Positions 17,594 through 26,052 of a stretch of 50,147 nt of DNA are shown one piece after another. Both the position numbers and the translations under genes were made by a program. Position 1 is the first letter of the stretch. Every line of letters begins with the position of its first letter. The notes beneath the pieces are model-generated. The model saw nothing but the letters and a program-made list of their open reading frames with translations. It ran no database searches and was not told where the DNA came from. Source of the DNA: Gammaproteobacteria bacterium (lineage in GTDB: Bacteria > Pseudomonadota > Gammaproteobacteria > QZLD01); contig QZLE01000064.1 in assembly GCA_004796365.1 (NCBI GenBank), positions 1-50,147 of the forward strand, given 5' to 3'.

Positions 17594-19585
17594 TTGAAAT
17601 CATTTAAGAGTCTGTATTCACTGCTATCGATTTTTATATTCTATTTTGCGTCATGCTCAGTGTACGCAGCTGATCCAATTGACTCCGTCAGAATACTAAT
17701 CGACATCTCAGGCAGCATGAAGCAGAACGACCCCAACAACCTTAGGGCGCCTGCGATGAGAATGCTGGTGAATCTGCTTCCACCTGGTAGTGAGGCCGGT
17801 GTTTGGACATTTGCTAAATGGACCAACGAATTTGTTCGTCACGGCAAGGTTACAAAAGACTGGCAAACAGCAGCAACAAACAAAGCATCTCAAATAAGAT
17901 CACCAGGCCAATTTACCGATATTGCGCTAGTACTCGAAGACTCAAGCAGGGACTGGGATCAGCCCGTACCCTACGAACGCAGAAGCGTTATTTTGCTGAC
18001 TGATGGTGTTGTTGATGTTTCTAAAGATCCTTTAAGGAACATCGAATCCAGAAAAAAATTACTTGAAGAGATTGTTCCTTACTACAAAAGATCTGGAATT
18101 AAAATACACACAATAGCGCTTTCAGAAAATGCAGATATTGAGTTATTAGAAAATCTGGCAGTACAAACCGACGGCGCTCACATTATGGTTAAAAGCGCGG
18201 ACCAACTGCAAAAAGCCTTCTTAAAACTATTTGAAAAATCAGTAAAACGCGAAACATTGCCACTAAAAGGAAATAAGTTCAGCGTTGATTCCTCTGTAAA
18301 CGAGTTGACTATTTTAGTATTTAACAGCCCAGATTCTCCAAGAACGGAACTTAAGGACCCGGAAGGTAATCAATTTAAAAAAAATAAGAAGCCACCAAAG
18401 ATTAAGTGGCACCATGACTCGGGTTATGACCTGATAACCATCTCTAAACCAAAAGTTGGCGAATGGGAAATAATAGCGGATATTGACCCTGACAATAGGG
18501 TAATGATAGTCAGTGATTTAAAACTTAAAAGCTCACAAGTACCAAATAATCTTATCAACGGCGAGTCATTTCTATATGAAACCTGGCTTGAAGAAGAAGG
18601 TGAAATAATCGACAAACCTGACTTCCATAAATTTGTGAAATTCAGCATAGAGCAAACGCCCCCGGAAGGTAAAACTAAATCTTTCACAATGAAAGATCAC
18701 GGGCTAGCTGGTGATAAAGCTCCGCGTGATGGGATCTATACCTATAAGTTTGCAAAATCTCTGCGTACAACCGGAGAGCATGAAATTATTACTCAGGTTA
18801 ATGGCGAAACATTTCAAAGAGAATTCAGGCATACAATTACAGTTCATGATGACCCTTTATCAATCGAGACTAAACAAGAGATAGTTGACGGCAAAGGCAA
18901 GGTCGATATTGAAATTATGTTAACAAAAGATTGGATAGATCCAGACAGTATTGAGATTGCTGCAGAAATCACCTATCCAGACGGATTGAGCGAGTTACTT
19001 GAGCCTGAGTTTGATTTTGACCTTTGGAAATTAGTAGTTGAAGACATCGAACTAGATAAAAAATATGCCATTAATATCCAGATGATTGCTCAAACTGGCA
19101 CAGGGCGCCCAGTTAACCTTCGTACACCAATAATTGATATCTTTATGAAATCACCTGAGGTTGAGAAACCACCAATAGTTGAAGAGCCTGTTATCGAAGA
19201 ACCAGCAGAAGAAGTTGAAACTGAAGAAGTTAGCCTTTTGCTAATCATATTGGTATTTGTAGGATTCAATCTTATTGTTTTAACAATTATCGGGGTTGTC
19301 TATTTCTTCAACAAAAAAGAAAAACCTATCCCAATGTTGGATGAAGATGAAGATGAAGATGAAGAAGGTGACGAAGAAGAAGAGCCACTTGAAGCCGAAG
19401 CAAATAATGCTGACGAGCAGGCTGAAGAAGCTATAGCAACAGAAGAAAACCTGGAGTCGGAAATTGAAGAAAAGGCTGCAGATAACTTAGGCGAAAGCGA
19501 GGTAAATGCTTCATCAGGCGACGAAGAACTAGATGCTGAATTAGAAGCAATTGCCAAAGAGAATCAGGATGAAAATAAAGATTAA
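17594..19585 (+). CDS. VWA-domain membrane protein, TIGR03503-like
   Basis: A 663-residue protein with a signal peptide (hydrophobic 8-20, likely cleavage after SVYA at about residue 25). A von Willebrand A domain follows, with an intact MIDAS motif DISGSM starting at Asp37. Beta-rich domains run to about residue 520, then one membrane helix (SLLLIILVFVGFNLIVL, about 547-573). The tail is very acidic, with runs of Glu and Asp. This layout matches the gammaproteobacterial family TIGR03503. Topology would place the VWA part in the periplasm and the acidic tail in the cytoplasm. The start is TTG with GGAG about 10 bases upstream; it is supported because it gives a complete signal peptide, and the nearby ATG at 17578 is out of frame. 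Transcription probably continues into the next gene, 41 bases on. Function unknown. Confidence 0.87.
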   Translation: MKSFKSLYSLLSIFIFYFASCSVYAADPIDSVRILIDISGSMKQNDPNNLRAPAMRMLVNLLPPGSEAGVWTFAKWTNEFVRHGKVTKDWQTAATNKASQIRSPGQFTDIALVLEDSSRDWDQPVPYERRSVILLTDGVVDVSKDPLRNIESRKKLLEEIVPYYKRSGIKIHTIALSENADIELLENLAVQTDGAHIMVKSADQLQKAFLKLFEKSVKRETLPLKGNKFSVDSSVNELTILVFNSPDSPRTELKDPEGNQFKKNKKPPKIKWHHDSGYDLITISKPKVGEWEIIADIDPDNRVMIVSDLKLKSSQVPNNLINGESFLYETWLEEEGEIIDKPDFHKFVKFSIEQTPPEGKTKSFTMKDHGLAGDKAPRDGIYTYKFAKSLRTTGEHEIITQVNGETFQREFRHTITVHDDPLSIETKQEIVDGKGKVDIEIMLTKDWIDPDSIEIAAEITYPDGLSELLEPEFDFDLWKLVVEDIELDKKYAINIQMIAQTGTGRPVNLRTPIIDIFMKSPEVEKPPIVEEPVIEEPAEEVETEEVSLLLIILVFVGFNLIVLTIIGVVYFFNKKEKPIPMLDEDEDEDEEGDEEEEPLEAEANNADEQAEEAIATEENLESEIEEKAADNLGESEVNASSGDEELDAELEAIAKENQDENKD

Positions 19586-19626
19586 TAAAATCTCTAAGAA
19601 TAAGGTGCAAACCATAAGGAGGTATA

Positions 19627-20754
19627 ATGGACGATAAGCTATCAACGGCAGATATCCTAATATTCCTTGCTGCAACTGAATTTTTAGTAATTATAATTAT
19701 CTGTATTGTTGTGTTTTTATTTGTAATGTCACGCCGCAAAAAAAGTGATGCGAATGCAACTACCAATCTTGTAAATAAAATTAAATCCAAAAAAGTTGAG
19801 CGCAAATCTGAACTCTCATCGATACTATCAGATACGTATAATATTGAAGGCGATAAGCTAAAAAAAGAAACAGAAAAGCTTATGAAGATGGAGAACCAAT
19901 TCTATCAACGCTTCATAAAAACTTACCTTACGCGCGATGCTAATGCAGTTGAAATGATAGATGAAGATCTTAAAGAGCTGCTAAAAAACTACAACAAACT
20001 TGTTCCTAAACATGACCAAAAAGATGAACGCGCTGAAGAAGCGCTGGCTGTAATTGACAACCTTAGTGAAGACGCTGCTGAAAACGAAGAACAAATTAAA
20101 CGCCTTAAAGAAACCATAAACAACCTTTCTGATGACCTTAAGCAGTACAAGAATACCATCAACCGCTTATTCTTTGAGTATTCTGCAATGTTTGGTGTTG
20201 ACGTAGATCCGCGAAATCAGCTGACTGCTACAGAAATTCTTTCACGACTTGAGACCGGCAAGCTTGGTGATGATGAACCATCACTGTCTGACATGGATGA
20301 AGATGAAAATGAAGATACACCAGTCGAATATTTTGATGACTCGGTCGATGTAGAATCAGCCGAAGAAGAGACTGTAGTGGAGAGTGATATTGAGTCACAG
20401 GCCACACCTACAGAAGATAAATCTGGTCAACAGGCTGCAGAGCCAGCCCCAGAAAAAATTTCTGAACAGAAACCCAAATCGCCACCACCAGCGCAACCAT
20501 TGCCAGATGAGTTAATAGCTGACTTGCTTGGCGAAGATTCTGCTCCAGCTGCTAAACCAGCACCTAAGCCAGAACCAAAACCAGAGCGTGCACCAGAACC
20601 AGCGCCTCAACAAGCTCCTGAGCCTAAGCCATCTCCTGATGAATCTGAAACTGCAGAAGAAGCCGAAGACAATGCTCCAAAATCCGAGTTAGAGCAGCAA
20701 GAGGATGATTTCGAAAAAGAGTTTGCAGCATTAGTTGGCAAAAAAGACGACTAA
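19627..20754 (+). CDS. Membrane-anchored coiled-coil protein with acidic Pro/Ala-rich tail
   Basis: A 375-residue protein of unrecognised family. An N-terminal membrane helix (about residues 8-33, ILIFLAATEFLVIIIICIVV) is followed by MSRRKK, so the rest should be cytoplasmic. Residues about 50-190 are strongly helical and coiled-coil-like (KLKKETEKLMKMENQ, EEQIKRLKETINNLSDDL). From about 215 the chain is acidic, and residues 260-350 are low-complexity Pro/Ala/Glu/Lys with PKPEPKPE-type repeats. A near-consensus AAGGAGGT ribosome site lies just before the ATG, implying strong translation. It follows the VWA gene by 41 bases and probably shares its transcript. Both proteins should expose acidic tails in the cytoplasm, so they may form one complex. 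Confidence 0.82.
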   Translation: MDDKLSTADILIFLAATEFLVIIIICIVVFLFVMSRRKKSDANATTNLVNKIKSKKVERKSELSSILSDTYNIEGDKLKKETEKLMKMENQFYQRFIKTYLTRDANAVEMIDEDLKELLKNYNKLVPKHDQKDERAEEALAVIDNLSEDAAENEEQIKRLKETINNLSDDLKQYKNTINRLFFEYSAMFGVDVDPRNQLTATEILSRLETGKLGDDEPSLSDMDEDENEDTPVEYFDDSVDVESAEEETVVESDIESQATPTEDKSGQQAAEPAPEKISEQKPKSPPPAQPLPDELIADLLGEDSAPAAKPAPKPEPKPERAPEPAPQQAPEPKPSPDESETAEEAEDNAPKSELEQQEDDFEKEFAALVGKKDD

Positions 20755-20758
20755 TAAA

Positions 20759-20782
20759 AGAGGCAATTCTTCAATTGCCTCT
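20759..20782. terminator. Bidirectional terminator hairpin
   Basis: AGAGGCAATT-CTTC-AATTGCCTCT is a perfect 10-base stem with a 4-base loop. It lies between the convergent coiled-coil gene and outer-membrane protein gene. On the minus strand it is followed by TTTTATTA, a rho-independent terminator for the barrel gene. On the plus strand the T-run is lacking but the stem may still serve. Confidence 0.85.
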
Positions 20783-20813
20783 AGTCATAATATCAATTAC
20801 AAAATTATAGAAA

Positions 20814-21563
20814 CTAAAAATGATATCTCAGGTTTCCATATACCCCTTCAACAGAGATATCACCTGAAAGACCGCCGATATCATCAATATCGATACCAAA
20901 CTGCCTCCAGCCAAGCTCAAATCCAAGACCATAATCAAACTCATAACCGGCGCACACCCTGAAATCTGTTATGCCTGAGCCGTCATATTCAATAGCGCTT
21001 CCTTCTCCGGAAAAATAAAAACCTGTCATTGGCAAATCGATTTGCGCCTTGGCATAAAGCATTGGCACAGGAACATCAAAATCACGAGTGCTCTTTTGAG
21101 TTGTAGTCTGAGAGTAAATTTCCACTTCTCCATTTAGAACTTTAATATCAAGGCCGATATCGAAATTTACCCAGTTATCAAGTATTTCGTAATACAAAAT
21201 CAGATCAGTATCATCAAGCTGGAATTTTGAATCAATTGATTCATTTACATTATAAGTAATATTGTCAAACACGAAGCTTTGATCAAGAACGTGTGATCCA
21301 GTTGTACTGATTTTTGAATGCTGAACCTTAACATTTGGAATCATTGGCACAAAATGTTCAACAGCCAAATAAAATGAAACGCCGCTGTTATTATCTAATT
21401 TAAGGTCATCTTCCAATCCTACATTTGAACCATTGTAATTTACAAAACCTTCAACATTTTGTGACCAAAAGCCAACGCCAGCATAAATACCAAGTATATT
21501 GTCTGCACACGCAAGTGATGGCATAAAGAATAAGAGTGGGAATAGCAGCCTAATTTTTTTCAT
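20814..21563 (-). CDS. Outer membrane beta-barrel protein, TIGR04219-like
   Basis: A 249-residue secreted protein with a signal peptide MKKIRLLFPLLFFMPSLACA. It has alternating beta-strand sequence, many Gly, Asp, Tyr and Asn residues, and a C-terminal aromatic residue (GNLRYHF) as outer-membrane barrels require for assembly. The order of segments (GIYAGVGFWSQNVEG, FYLAVEHFVPMIPNVKV, YYEILDNWVNFDIGLDIKV) matches the TIGR04219 family, whose function is unknown. The ORF track starts 12 codons earlier. I choose ATG 21563 because TGGAG lies just upstream and the signal peptide then begins with Met-Lys-Lys. It follows the endonuclease-like gene by about 75 bases on the same strand. Confidence 0.85.
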   Translation of the reverse strand: MKKIRLLFPLLFFMPSLACADNILGIYAGVGFWSQNVEGFVNYNGSNVGLEDDLKLDNNSGVSFYLAVEHFVPMIPNVKVQHSKISTTGSHVLDQSFVFDNITYNVNESIDSKFQLDDTDLILYYEILDNWVNFDIGLDIKVLNGEVEIYSQTTTQKSTRDFDVPVPMLYAKAQIDLPMTGFYFSGEGSAIEYDGSGITDFRVCAGYEFDYGLGFELGWRQFGIDIDDIGGLSGDISVEGVYGNLRYHF

Positions 21564-21638
21564 AATAACTCCATTTAATTTTATATTTGCTAACCTCATT
21601 CTAAGGCAAACACTTGAAAGAGCAACTAAAACATCATA

Positions 21639-22346
21639 TTAACTATCATGTTCAGAAAAGAAGCATATACCGTTATTTCTTAAAATGCAGCCGAGGCAGT
21701 TAGGTTTAACTTTACATGTACTTTTACAATGCTCGACCAGCAAAGCATGATACTGATTATATAGACTTACATCTTGCTCTATATGTCTTTGGGCATAATG
21801 GCGCAGAGCTTCGTACCCAGTTTGATTATCAATAATTCCTATCCGGGAAAATATACGTCGATAATACGAATCGATTACAAACACCGGGCGTTCAAAAGCA
21901 TAAAGAAGTATGTCGTCTGCAGTCTCATACCCAACACCGTTAACTCCAAGTAGCATCTTTCGCAATTTATCAGTTTCAATGCTTATAAGTTTGTTATATT
22001 CACCATTTTCAATGTACCAGCGATTAAAGTTTTTTATACGCTTGGCTTTAATATTAAAATATCCAGAAGGGCGAATATATTCCGCTAATTCATCGGATTG
22101 AATTGAATTAATTGCGCCAGGAGTAATGCATCCATTAAGCTTTAGGTTTTCTATAGCCTTTTCAACATTTTTCCAATTGGTATTTTGCGTAAGAATTGCT
22201 CCAAGCATGACCTCATATGGTGTATCAGCAGGCCACCAATCTAAATCGCCATATTCTTCTTCCAGCGAGGAATATACCTTATTAAAAACCGAACTAACGT
22301 CGCTTCTTGCTTTTTCCGCCACGGTCAAATGCCTTTCTTGGAGCAT
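21639..22346 (-). CDS. Endonuclease III-like HhH-GPD DNA glycosylase lacking the catalytic Lys
   Basis: A 235-residue HhH-GPD protein likely to excise damaged bases. WWPADTPYEVMLGAILTQNTNWKNVEKAI is the standard opening, and LLGVNGVGYETADDILLYA is the helix-hairpin-helix. The following FVIDSYYRRIFSRIG holds the conserved catalytic Asp. Where endonuclease III has its Schiff-base Lys (GVGRKTA), this reads GVGYETA, so it should be a monofunctional glycosylase without lyase activity, as in the MagIII/endonuclease III-related branch. C-terminal cysteines (CKSTCKVKPNCLGC plus one more) could hold an iron-sulfur cluster. The gene overlaps the end of rluB by 53 bases if the first Met is used, so coupling is likely; a later GTG start is possible. 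Confidence 0.85.
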   Translation of the reverse strand: MLQERHLTVAEKARSDVSSVFNKVYSSLEEEYGDLDWWPADTPYEVMLGAILTQNTNWKNVEKAIENLKLNGCITPGAINSIQSDELAEYIRPSGYFNIKAKRIKNFNRWYIENGEYNKLISIETDKLRKMLLGVNGVGYETADDILLYAFERPVFVIDSYYRRIFSRIGIIDNQTGYEALRHYAQRHIEQDVSLYNQYHALLVEHCKSTCKVKPNCLGCILRNNGICFFSEHDS

Positions 22347-23133
22347 TTCTTTTTACAATATTCTTTTTTCGCCCTTCATCCTTGTTAAATTCCATCCCCA
22401 CAGAGCCCATCAAAGAAGCGACCTCTTTGTCTGAAAGAAATTTGCTTTTTCCAGGCAGGTGCGATTTTAAAAGTTTAATGCCAGCAAACCTGACCCTACT
22501 TAGCCTGGATACAGTCAAATCCAATGCTTCCCACATTCTTCTTACTTCACGATTACGGCCTTCCATTAAAACCACATGAAACCATTTATTAGCTCCTTCT
22601 CCACCACTTCGTTTGATGTCAGAAAATTTAGCCATGCCATCTTCAAGCATCACTCCATCACGAAGCTGTTGAAGCATTTGATCTGATACTTCACCCAAAA
22701 CACGAACGGCATATTCTCGATCAATCTGATAGGAAGGGTGCATCAATCGGTTTGCCAATTCACCATTATTGGTAAATAGCAATAATCCACTGGTATTAAT
22801 ATCCAACCTGCCAATAGAGACCCAGCGAGCACCATGTAGCTTAGGTAAATTCGAAAATACCGTACATCTGCCTTCAGGATCGCTGCGTGAACATACTTCA
22901 CCCTCAGGTTTGTGATAAACAATAACCTTGGTCTTAACCCCTGACAAAGCCCTTCTGTCCAGCACCTTATTATCTATCTCGATTGACTCTGTACCATCAA
23001 TAGTATCCCCCAGAGAAGCAACCTCACCATCAACCTTAATACGACCATCACGAAGCCATTGCTCAATCTCGCGGCGTGAACCAAAACCGGAATTTGCTAG
23101 TTTTTTCTGTATTCTTTCTTTAGTATCAGACAC
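22294..23133 (-). CDS. rluB: 23S rRNA pseudouridine(2605) synthase RluB
   Basis: A 279-residue RsuA-family pseudouridine synthase that modifies helix 89-90 region U2605 of 23S rRNA (E. coli numbering). An N-terminal S4 RNA-binding domain (KLANSGFGSRREIEQWLRDGRIKVDG) is followed by the catalytic domain with GRLDINTSGLLL, where Asp111 is the nucleophile. The C-terminal tail is basic (GRKKNIVKRNAPRK...KSKKRR), as usual in RluB. Placement directly downstream of scpB is the standard gammaproteobacterial arrangement and favours RluB over RluE, RluF or RsuA. The scpB-rluB gap is 34 bases, and the 3' end overlaps the glycosylase gene. Confidence 0.93.
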   Translation of the reverse strand: MSDTKERIQKKLANSGFGSRREIEQWLRDGRIKVDGEVASLGDTIDGTESIEIDNKVLDRRALSGVKTKVIVYHKPEGEVCSRSDPEGRCTVFSNLPKLHGARWVSIGRLDINTSGLLLFTNNGELANRLMHPSYQIDREYAVRVLGEVSDQMLQQLRDGVMLEDGMAKFSDIKRSGGEGANKWFHVVLMEGRNREVRRMWEALDLTVSRLSRVRFAGIKLLKSHLPGKSKFLSDKEVASLMGSVGMEFNKDEGRKKNIVKRNAPRKAFDRGGKSKKRR

Positions 23134-23167
23134 TTTATTACCTGTATTTTAGTCGTCAGTCAGTTAC

Positions 23168-23860
23168 TTACTGATCATCACAATCAGAAACTATTTCAAG
23201 ATTCACCTGACTGGATTCATCGGTCACATCATCTGCGCTTTCTTCATCAGCAAACTTAAGATCAAGCTCTGCATTGATTTCTGTGATATCCCTTAACTCC
23301 ATCAAGCTTGGTAACTCATCCAGGCTTTGCATGTTGAAATAATTTAGAAATTCTTTTGTAGTGCCGTATAGCGATGGATGGCCAGGAACATCCCTGCGAC
23401 CAACTACCCTGATCCAGTTGCGCTCAATAAGGGTTTTCATTATTTGCGAACTAATACTAACCCCGCGAATCTCTTCAATCTCACCTCGAGTAATTGGTTG
23501 TCTGTATGCAATAATCGCAAGTGTTTCTAGAAATGCGCGAGAATATTTCGCTGGCTTTTCTTCCCACAGGCGCGAAACCCATGGCTGCATTTCCCGTTTA
23601 ACCTGTATTCTATAACCGCTTGCTACTTCAGTGAGTTCAAAGCCTCTGCCAACGTAATCTTGCTTAAGCAGTTCCAGAGCATCCCGCAATTCTGACTTGG
23701 TTGGAACCTCATCTTCAGTGAATATGGACTGTAACTTATCAAGCGACATCGGGACATTTGAGGACAAAATAACAGCTTCAAGTATAGTTTTTAGCTGCGG
23801 AGTAATATTCTCAGAATTATCACTTGAGGTTGAATTATCTTCCGATTTAACAAGTTCCAC
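23168..23860 (-). CDS. scpB: Segregation and condensation protein B
   Basis: A 230-residue ScpB, the winged-helix kleisin partner of the SMC-ScpAB condensin that organises the chromosome. Conserved stretches are LKTILEAVILSSNVPMSLDKL, AFLETLAIIAYRQPITRGEIEEIRGV and GHPSLYGTTKEFLNYF. There is a polar Ser/Asn/Asp N-terminal extension of about 20 residues and an acidic C-terminal tail. It starts 15 bases after scpA, in the trpS-scpA-scpB-rluB run, and is clearly cotranscribed. The smc gene is not in the window. Confidence 0.95.
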   Translation of the reverse strand: MELVKSEDNSTSSDNSENITPQLKTILEAVILSSNVPMSLDKLQSIFTEDEVPTKSELRDALELLKQDYVGRGFELTEVASGYRIQVKREMQPWVSRLWEEKPAKYSRAFLETLAIIAYRQPITRGEIEEIRGVSISSQIMKTLIERNWIRVVGRRDVPGHPSLYGTTKEFLNYFNMQSLDELPSLMELRDITEINAELDLKFADEESADDVTDESSQVNLEIVSDCDDQ

Positions 23861-23875
23861 TAATCATCTCCAACC

Positions 23876-24751
23876 TTAATCCACTCCAATCCCAGCATCG
23901 CCTTCTCCATTCTCGACATCACTCTTGGCCTTGACATAAATCGGTGCAAACTGTTCTTGCTGCACTATCTCAACCAGCGAGCCTTTTACAAGTTCCAAAA
24001 TAGCTAGAAATGATACTACGACCCCGAGTTTCCCCTCTTCCAAAGTAAATAAAGAGCTAAATTCCACAAATTTATCATCTTCAATTCTAGCTAGCACCTG
24101 AGTCATACGTTCTCGTACCGATAAAGTCTCACGCTGAACCTGATGGCTAGTAAAAAGGTCGGCACGAGCAACCACTTCCATCATTGCAGCAAGCAATTCC
24201 TTAATATCCACATCTGGCAAAGACTTGGCAGACTTTAAGTGTTCTGTATCCAAATTTACCGGAACAATATCACGATCAACTCTTGGTATATCATCTAAGT
24301 CTTCAGCTGCGGTTTTATAACGCTCATATTCCTGCAAGCGTCGTATAAGTTCAGCACGTGGATCTTCTTCATCTTCCGCCTCAGCTGGACGTGGCAGCAA
24401 CATGCGTGACTTGATTTCCGCTAACATTGCAGCCATAACCAGGTACTCACCTGCAAGCTCAAGGCGCATCTCATCCATAAGCTCTATATATTGCATGTAT
24501 TGAGAGGTAATGGGCGCTATCGGAATATCAATTATGTCCAAGTTCTGGCGCTTAATAAGGTATAGGAGCAAATCCAGCGGCCCTTCGAATGCCTCTAAGA
24601 AGACCTCAAGTGCATCTGGGGGAATATAAAGGTCATTTGGAATTTGAGTTACAGCTTCACCGCGCACGACTGCAAACGGCATCTCTTCTTGCAACGCTCC
24701 CGGCTGCGAAGAATTTAAAATATCTTGTGTAACTCCAGCTGTTTCAGTCAT
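23876..24751 (-). CDS. scpA: Segregation and condensation protein A
   Basis: A 291-residue kleisin ScpA that bridges SMC heads with ScpB. The diagnostic N-terminal helix is FEGPLDLLLYLIKRQNLDIIDIPI, followed by LAGEYLVMAAMLAEIKSRMLLP. The C-terminal winged helix includes VVSFLAILELVKGSLVEIVQQ. The roughly 50 residues before the kleisin domain are longer than average and poorly conserved, so the true start might be a later Met (for example MPFAVVRGEAV). Upstream is trpS (61 bases away), downstream scpB (15 bases). Confidence 0.95.
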   Translation of the reverse strand: MTETAGVTQDILNSSQPGALQEEMPFAVVRGEAVTQIPNDLYIPPDALEVFLEAFEGPLDLLLYLIKRQNLDIIDIPIAPITSQYMQYIELMDEMRLELAGEYLVMAAMLAEIKSRMLLPRPAEAEDEEDPRAELIRRLQEYERYKTAAEDLDDIPRVDRDIVPVNLDTEHLKSAKSLPDVDIKELLAAMMEVVARADLFTSHQVQRETLSVRERMTQVLARIEDDKFVEFSSLFTLEEGKLGVVVSFLAILELVKGSLVEIVQQEQFAPIYVKAKSDVENGEGDAGIGVD

Positions 24752-24812
24752 GTAATCTCTACTGTCTGTATTGCCAAATCCGTGGCTAATTTTTGTGGGC
24801 TTAGACCCGGGC

Positions 24813-26030
24813 TTATCGATAAGATAACCCCATTACTCCCCTAACCTCTTCAAGGGTATCTTTTGCAATATCTCGCGCTGATTCACAGCCCTCAGCAACG
24901 ACATTCTTAATAATATCTGGTGTTTCAAGATATTCATTGGCTCGTTCCCTGATTGGCTCAAGCTCTTTATTGATTGCTTCAACTACAGGCATCTTACAAT
25001 CGATACAACCAATTCCTGCAGACTTACAACCATTTTGCACCCATTCCTTGGTACTATCATCGGAGTAAACCTCGTGCAACTGCCAAACTGGACATTTCGC
25101 AGGATCACCAGGATCTGTACGACGCACACGGTTGGTATCTGTAGGCATTGTCCTGATTTTTTTCTCAACAGACTCCGGGTCTTCTCTGAGTGCAATTGTA
25201 TTATTGTACGACTTAGACATTTTCTGCCCATCAATACCAGGCATTTTAGATGTCGGAGCCAATAGAGACTGAGGTTCAGGCAGTATCACGCGGCCACCAC
25301 CTTCAAGATAACCATATAGCCTTTCCTGGTCTGCAATAGTAATATTTTGCTGGCTTTTCAATAACTCGCGAGCAACCTCAAGGGCTTCATGATCCCCCTC
25401 TTCCTGAAATTTCTTGCGTAAGTTGTTGTAGTTTTTGGCATTTTTCTTACCCATTTTCTTAATAGCTTCTTCGGCCTTTTCTTCAAAGCCTGGTTCACGA
25501 CCATAAAGAAAATTAAATCTACGAGCTACTTCACGGGTAAGCTCTACATGAGCAACCTGATCTTCACCAACCGGAATCTGTCCAGCCTTGTAAATTAAGA
25601 TATCAGCACTTTGCAATAACGGATAACCCAGAAATCCATATGTATCAAGATCCTTTTCACGCAGCTTCTCCTGCATATCTTTATATGAAGGGACCCTTTC
25701 TAGCCAACCAAGCGGTGTCATCATTGATAGTAAAAGGTGTAATTCTGCGTGTTCAGGAACGCGGGACTGGAAAAAGATGGTGGCTTCATTAGGATTAATC
25801 CCTGCAGCCAGCCAGTCGATAACAACATCCCATGAGCTTTTAGAAATGATTGAAGGATCTTCGTAATGGGTAGTAAGTGCATGCCAGTCAGCAACGAAGA
25901 AAAAACACTTAAACTCGTGCTGAAGATTAAGCCAGTTCTTTAAAACTCCGTGATAGTGTCCAAGGTGAAGCTGACCTGTTGGTCTCATTCCTGAAAGTAC
26001 AGTGTTATTTTCAGCTGCTATCTTATTCAA
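24813..26030 (-). CDS. trpS: Tryptophan-tRNA ligase, long form with Fe-S-type cysteines
   Basis: A 405-residue class I synthetase charging tRNA-Trp. It has HLGH at residues 22-25 and KMSKS at 270-274. It is longer than the E. coli-type enzyme (about 334) because of an insertion near residues 180-230 (KKMGKKNAKNYNNLRKKFQEEGD). It also carries a C-x21-C-x6-C-x2-C cysteine set in the anticodon-binding domain (CPVWQ...NGCKSAGIGCIDCK). This closely resembles the [4Fe-4S] motif C-x22-C-x6-C-x2-C of Thermotoga TrpRS, so cluster binding is likely but inferred. Position upstream of scpAB is a conserved gammaproteobacterial arrangement. Confidence 0.95.
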   Translation of the reverse strand: MNKIAAENNTVLSGMRPTGQLHLGHYHGVLKNWLNLQHEFKCFFFVADWHALTTHYEDPSIISKSSWDVVIDWLAAGINPNEATIFFQSRVPEHAELHLLLSMMTPLGWLERVPSYKDMQEKLREKDLDTYGFLGYPLLQSADILIYKAGQIPVGEDQVAHVELTREVARRFNFLYGREPGFEEKAEEAIKKMGKKNAKNYNNLRKKFQEEGDHEALEVARELLKSQQNITIADQERLYGYLEGGGRVILPEPQSLLAPTSKMPGIDGQKMSKSYNNTIALREDPESVEKKIRTMPTDTNRVRRTDPGDPAKCPVWQLHEVYSDDSTKEWVQNGCKSAGIGCIDCKMPVVEAINKELEPIRERANEYLETPDIIKNVVAEGCESARDIAKDTLEEVRGVMGLSYR

Positions 26031-26052
26031 TTTTATACCTATTTACTAAAAA

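Noticed and set aside
19300-19557. Serine-rich 85-residue minus-strand ORF
   Set aside because: Antisense of the Glu/Asp repeat tail of the VWA protein (GAA/GAT codons read as Ser); a composition artefact.
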